A stretch of DNA of 36,065 nt. It comes from Actinobacteria bacterium 13_2_20CM_68_14. Its GTDB lineage: Bacteria > Actinomycetota > Thermoleophilia > Gaiellales > Gaiellaceae. This document shows, piece after piece, positions 35,936 to 36,065 of the stretch. The position numbers and the translations under genes were made by a program. The first letter of the stretch is position 1, and each line of letters begins with the position of its first letter. The stretch spans positions 1 through 36,065 of the forward strand of contig MNDB01000071.1 in NCBI GenBank assembly GCA_001914705.1, read 5' to 3'. The notes under the pieces are model-generated. The model saw nothing but the letters and a program-made list of their open reading frames with translations. It was not told the origin of the DNA and searched no databases.

Positions 35936-36065
35936 GCGAGTCGGAACCCATTTGGCCGCTCGGAAGCCGCTGGTCGGTCCTGACCGTGCTCGCCCTCCTC
36001 GGCACCGTGGTCTCGCTGATCGGCAGGATGTGGCTCGAAGCAGCTGTCTTCTTGGCCGCCGCGGT
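35932..36065 (+). CDS. Start of a membrane protein (cut by the window edge)
   Basis: Reading from CTG 35932, which would overlap the korA stop as CTGA, gives LSESEPIWPLGSRWS and a hydrophobic helix (VLTVLALLGTVVSLIG), then RMWLEAAVFLAAA, open at the window end. No ATG or GTG precedes the helix, so the start may be CTG, or a GTG inside the helix. Too little is seen for a function. Confidence 0.4.
   Translation, partial: MSESEPIWPLGSRWSVLTVLALLGTVVSLIGRMWLEAAVFLAAA

Noticed and set aside
1..36065. CRISPR array, insertion sequence or prophage
   Set aside because: No regularly spaced repeats, transposase or phage genes were seen; the dispersed repeats are single units between genes.

Overview
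The window is a GC-rich chromosomal segment whose dense gene packing, frequent GTG/TTG starts, four-base start/stop overlaps and gene content (a DipZ-type CcdA-thioredoxin fusion, a PAC2-family protein, CtaA heme A synthase, a KorA 2-oxoacid oxidoreductase, an FtsH, a SelD) suggest a deep-branching actinobacterium. A member of the Thermoleophilia is my best guess, but this is an inference from style and gene content, not a phylogenetic result. Many genes start 6 to 9 bases after a TANNNT box with no Shine-Dalgarno sequence, so leaderless transcription seems common here. There are no rRNA genes, recognisable tRNA genes, CRISPR arrays or insertion sequences.

Layout. 1-2366: on the minus strand, NAD+ synthetase nadE (cut by the window edge) behind a short-chain dehydrogenase, with a perfect palindrome between them. 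2453-7852: ftsH, a convergent acyl/acetyl-CoA synthetase, and a divergent 14-helix drug exporter. 7946-9897: the most unusual locus, consisting of a probable minus-strand small RNA with its own promoter and terminator, a divergent HTH-TPR regulator, and 19 bases downstream of that a 68-residue secreted peptide ending in five tandem SxFDGG repeats. 9954-15049: a lipoprotein with a thioredoxin-like fold, a rhodanese, a 590-base noncoding stretch with structured RNA and a tandem repeat, selD coupled to an archaeal-type NMN adenylyltransferase, and a secreted cupredoxin-like protein. 15122-19120: archaeal-type phosphoglycerate mutase, a methyltransferase, ctaA and a PAC2 protein. 19125-27300 (minus strand): dipZ, a large SF2 helicase with a basic, glutamine-rich tail, a conserved hypothetical, fadB, and a thiolase gene broken by an out-of-frame deletion. 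27425-33936: a TPR-like hypothetical, then a minus-strand cluster (HTH-TPR regulator 2, DNA glycosylase, proC, a 17-codon mini-ORF, pgl, ArsR-type regulator), a VOC dioxygenase/glyoxalase, and two small hypotheticals. 34091-end: korA and the start of a membrane protein.

How parts work together. nadE and the NMN adenylyltransferase both serve NAD synthesis, and selD supplies selenophosphate. fadB with the damaged thiolase would make a beta-oxidation pair. dipZ and the thioredoxin-like lipoprotein point to extracytoplasmic thiol redox work. ctaA supports an aa3-type oxidase. The HTH-TPR plus secreted-repeat-peptide pair has the gene layout of the Firmicutes RRNPP peptide-signalling systems and is the best candidate for an undescribed system.

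A dispersed two-hairpin repeat of about 66 bases (six full copies and one degenerate) sits between genes throughout, and in two places appears to supply the N-terminal codons of the next gene.
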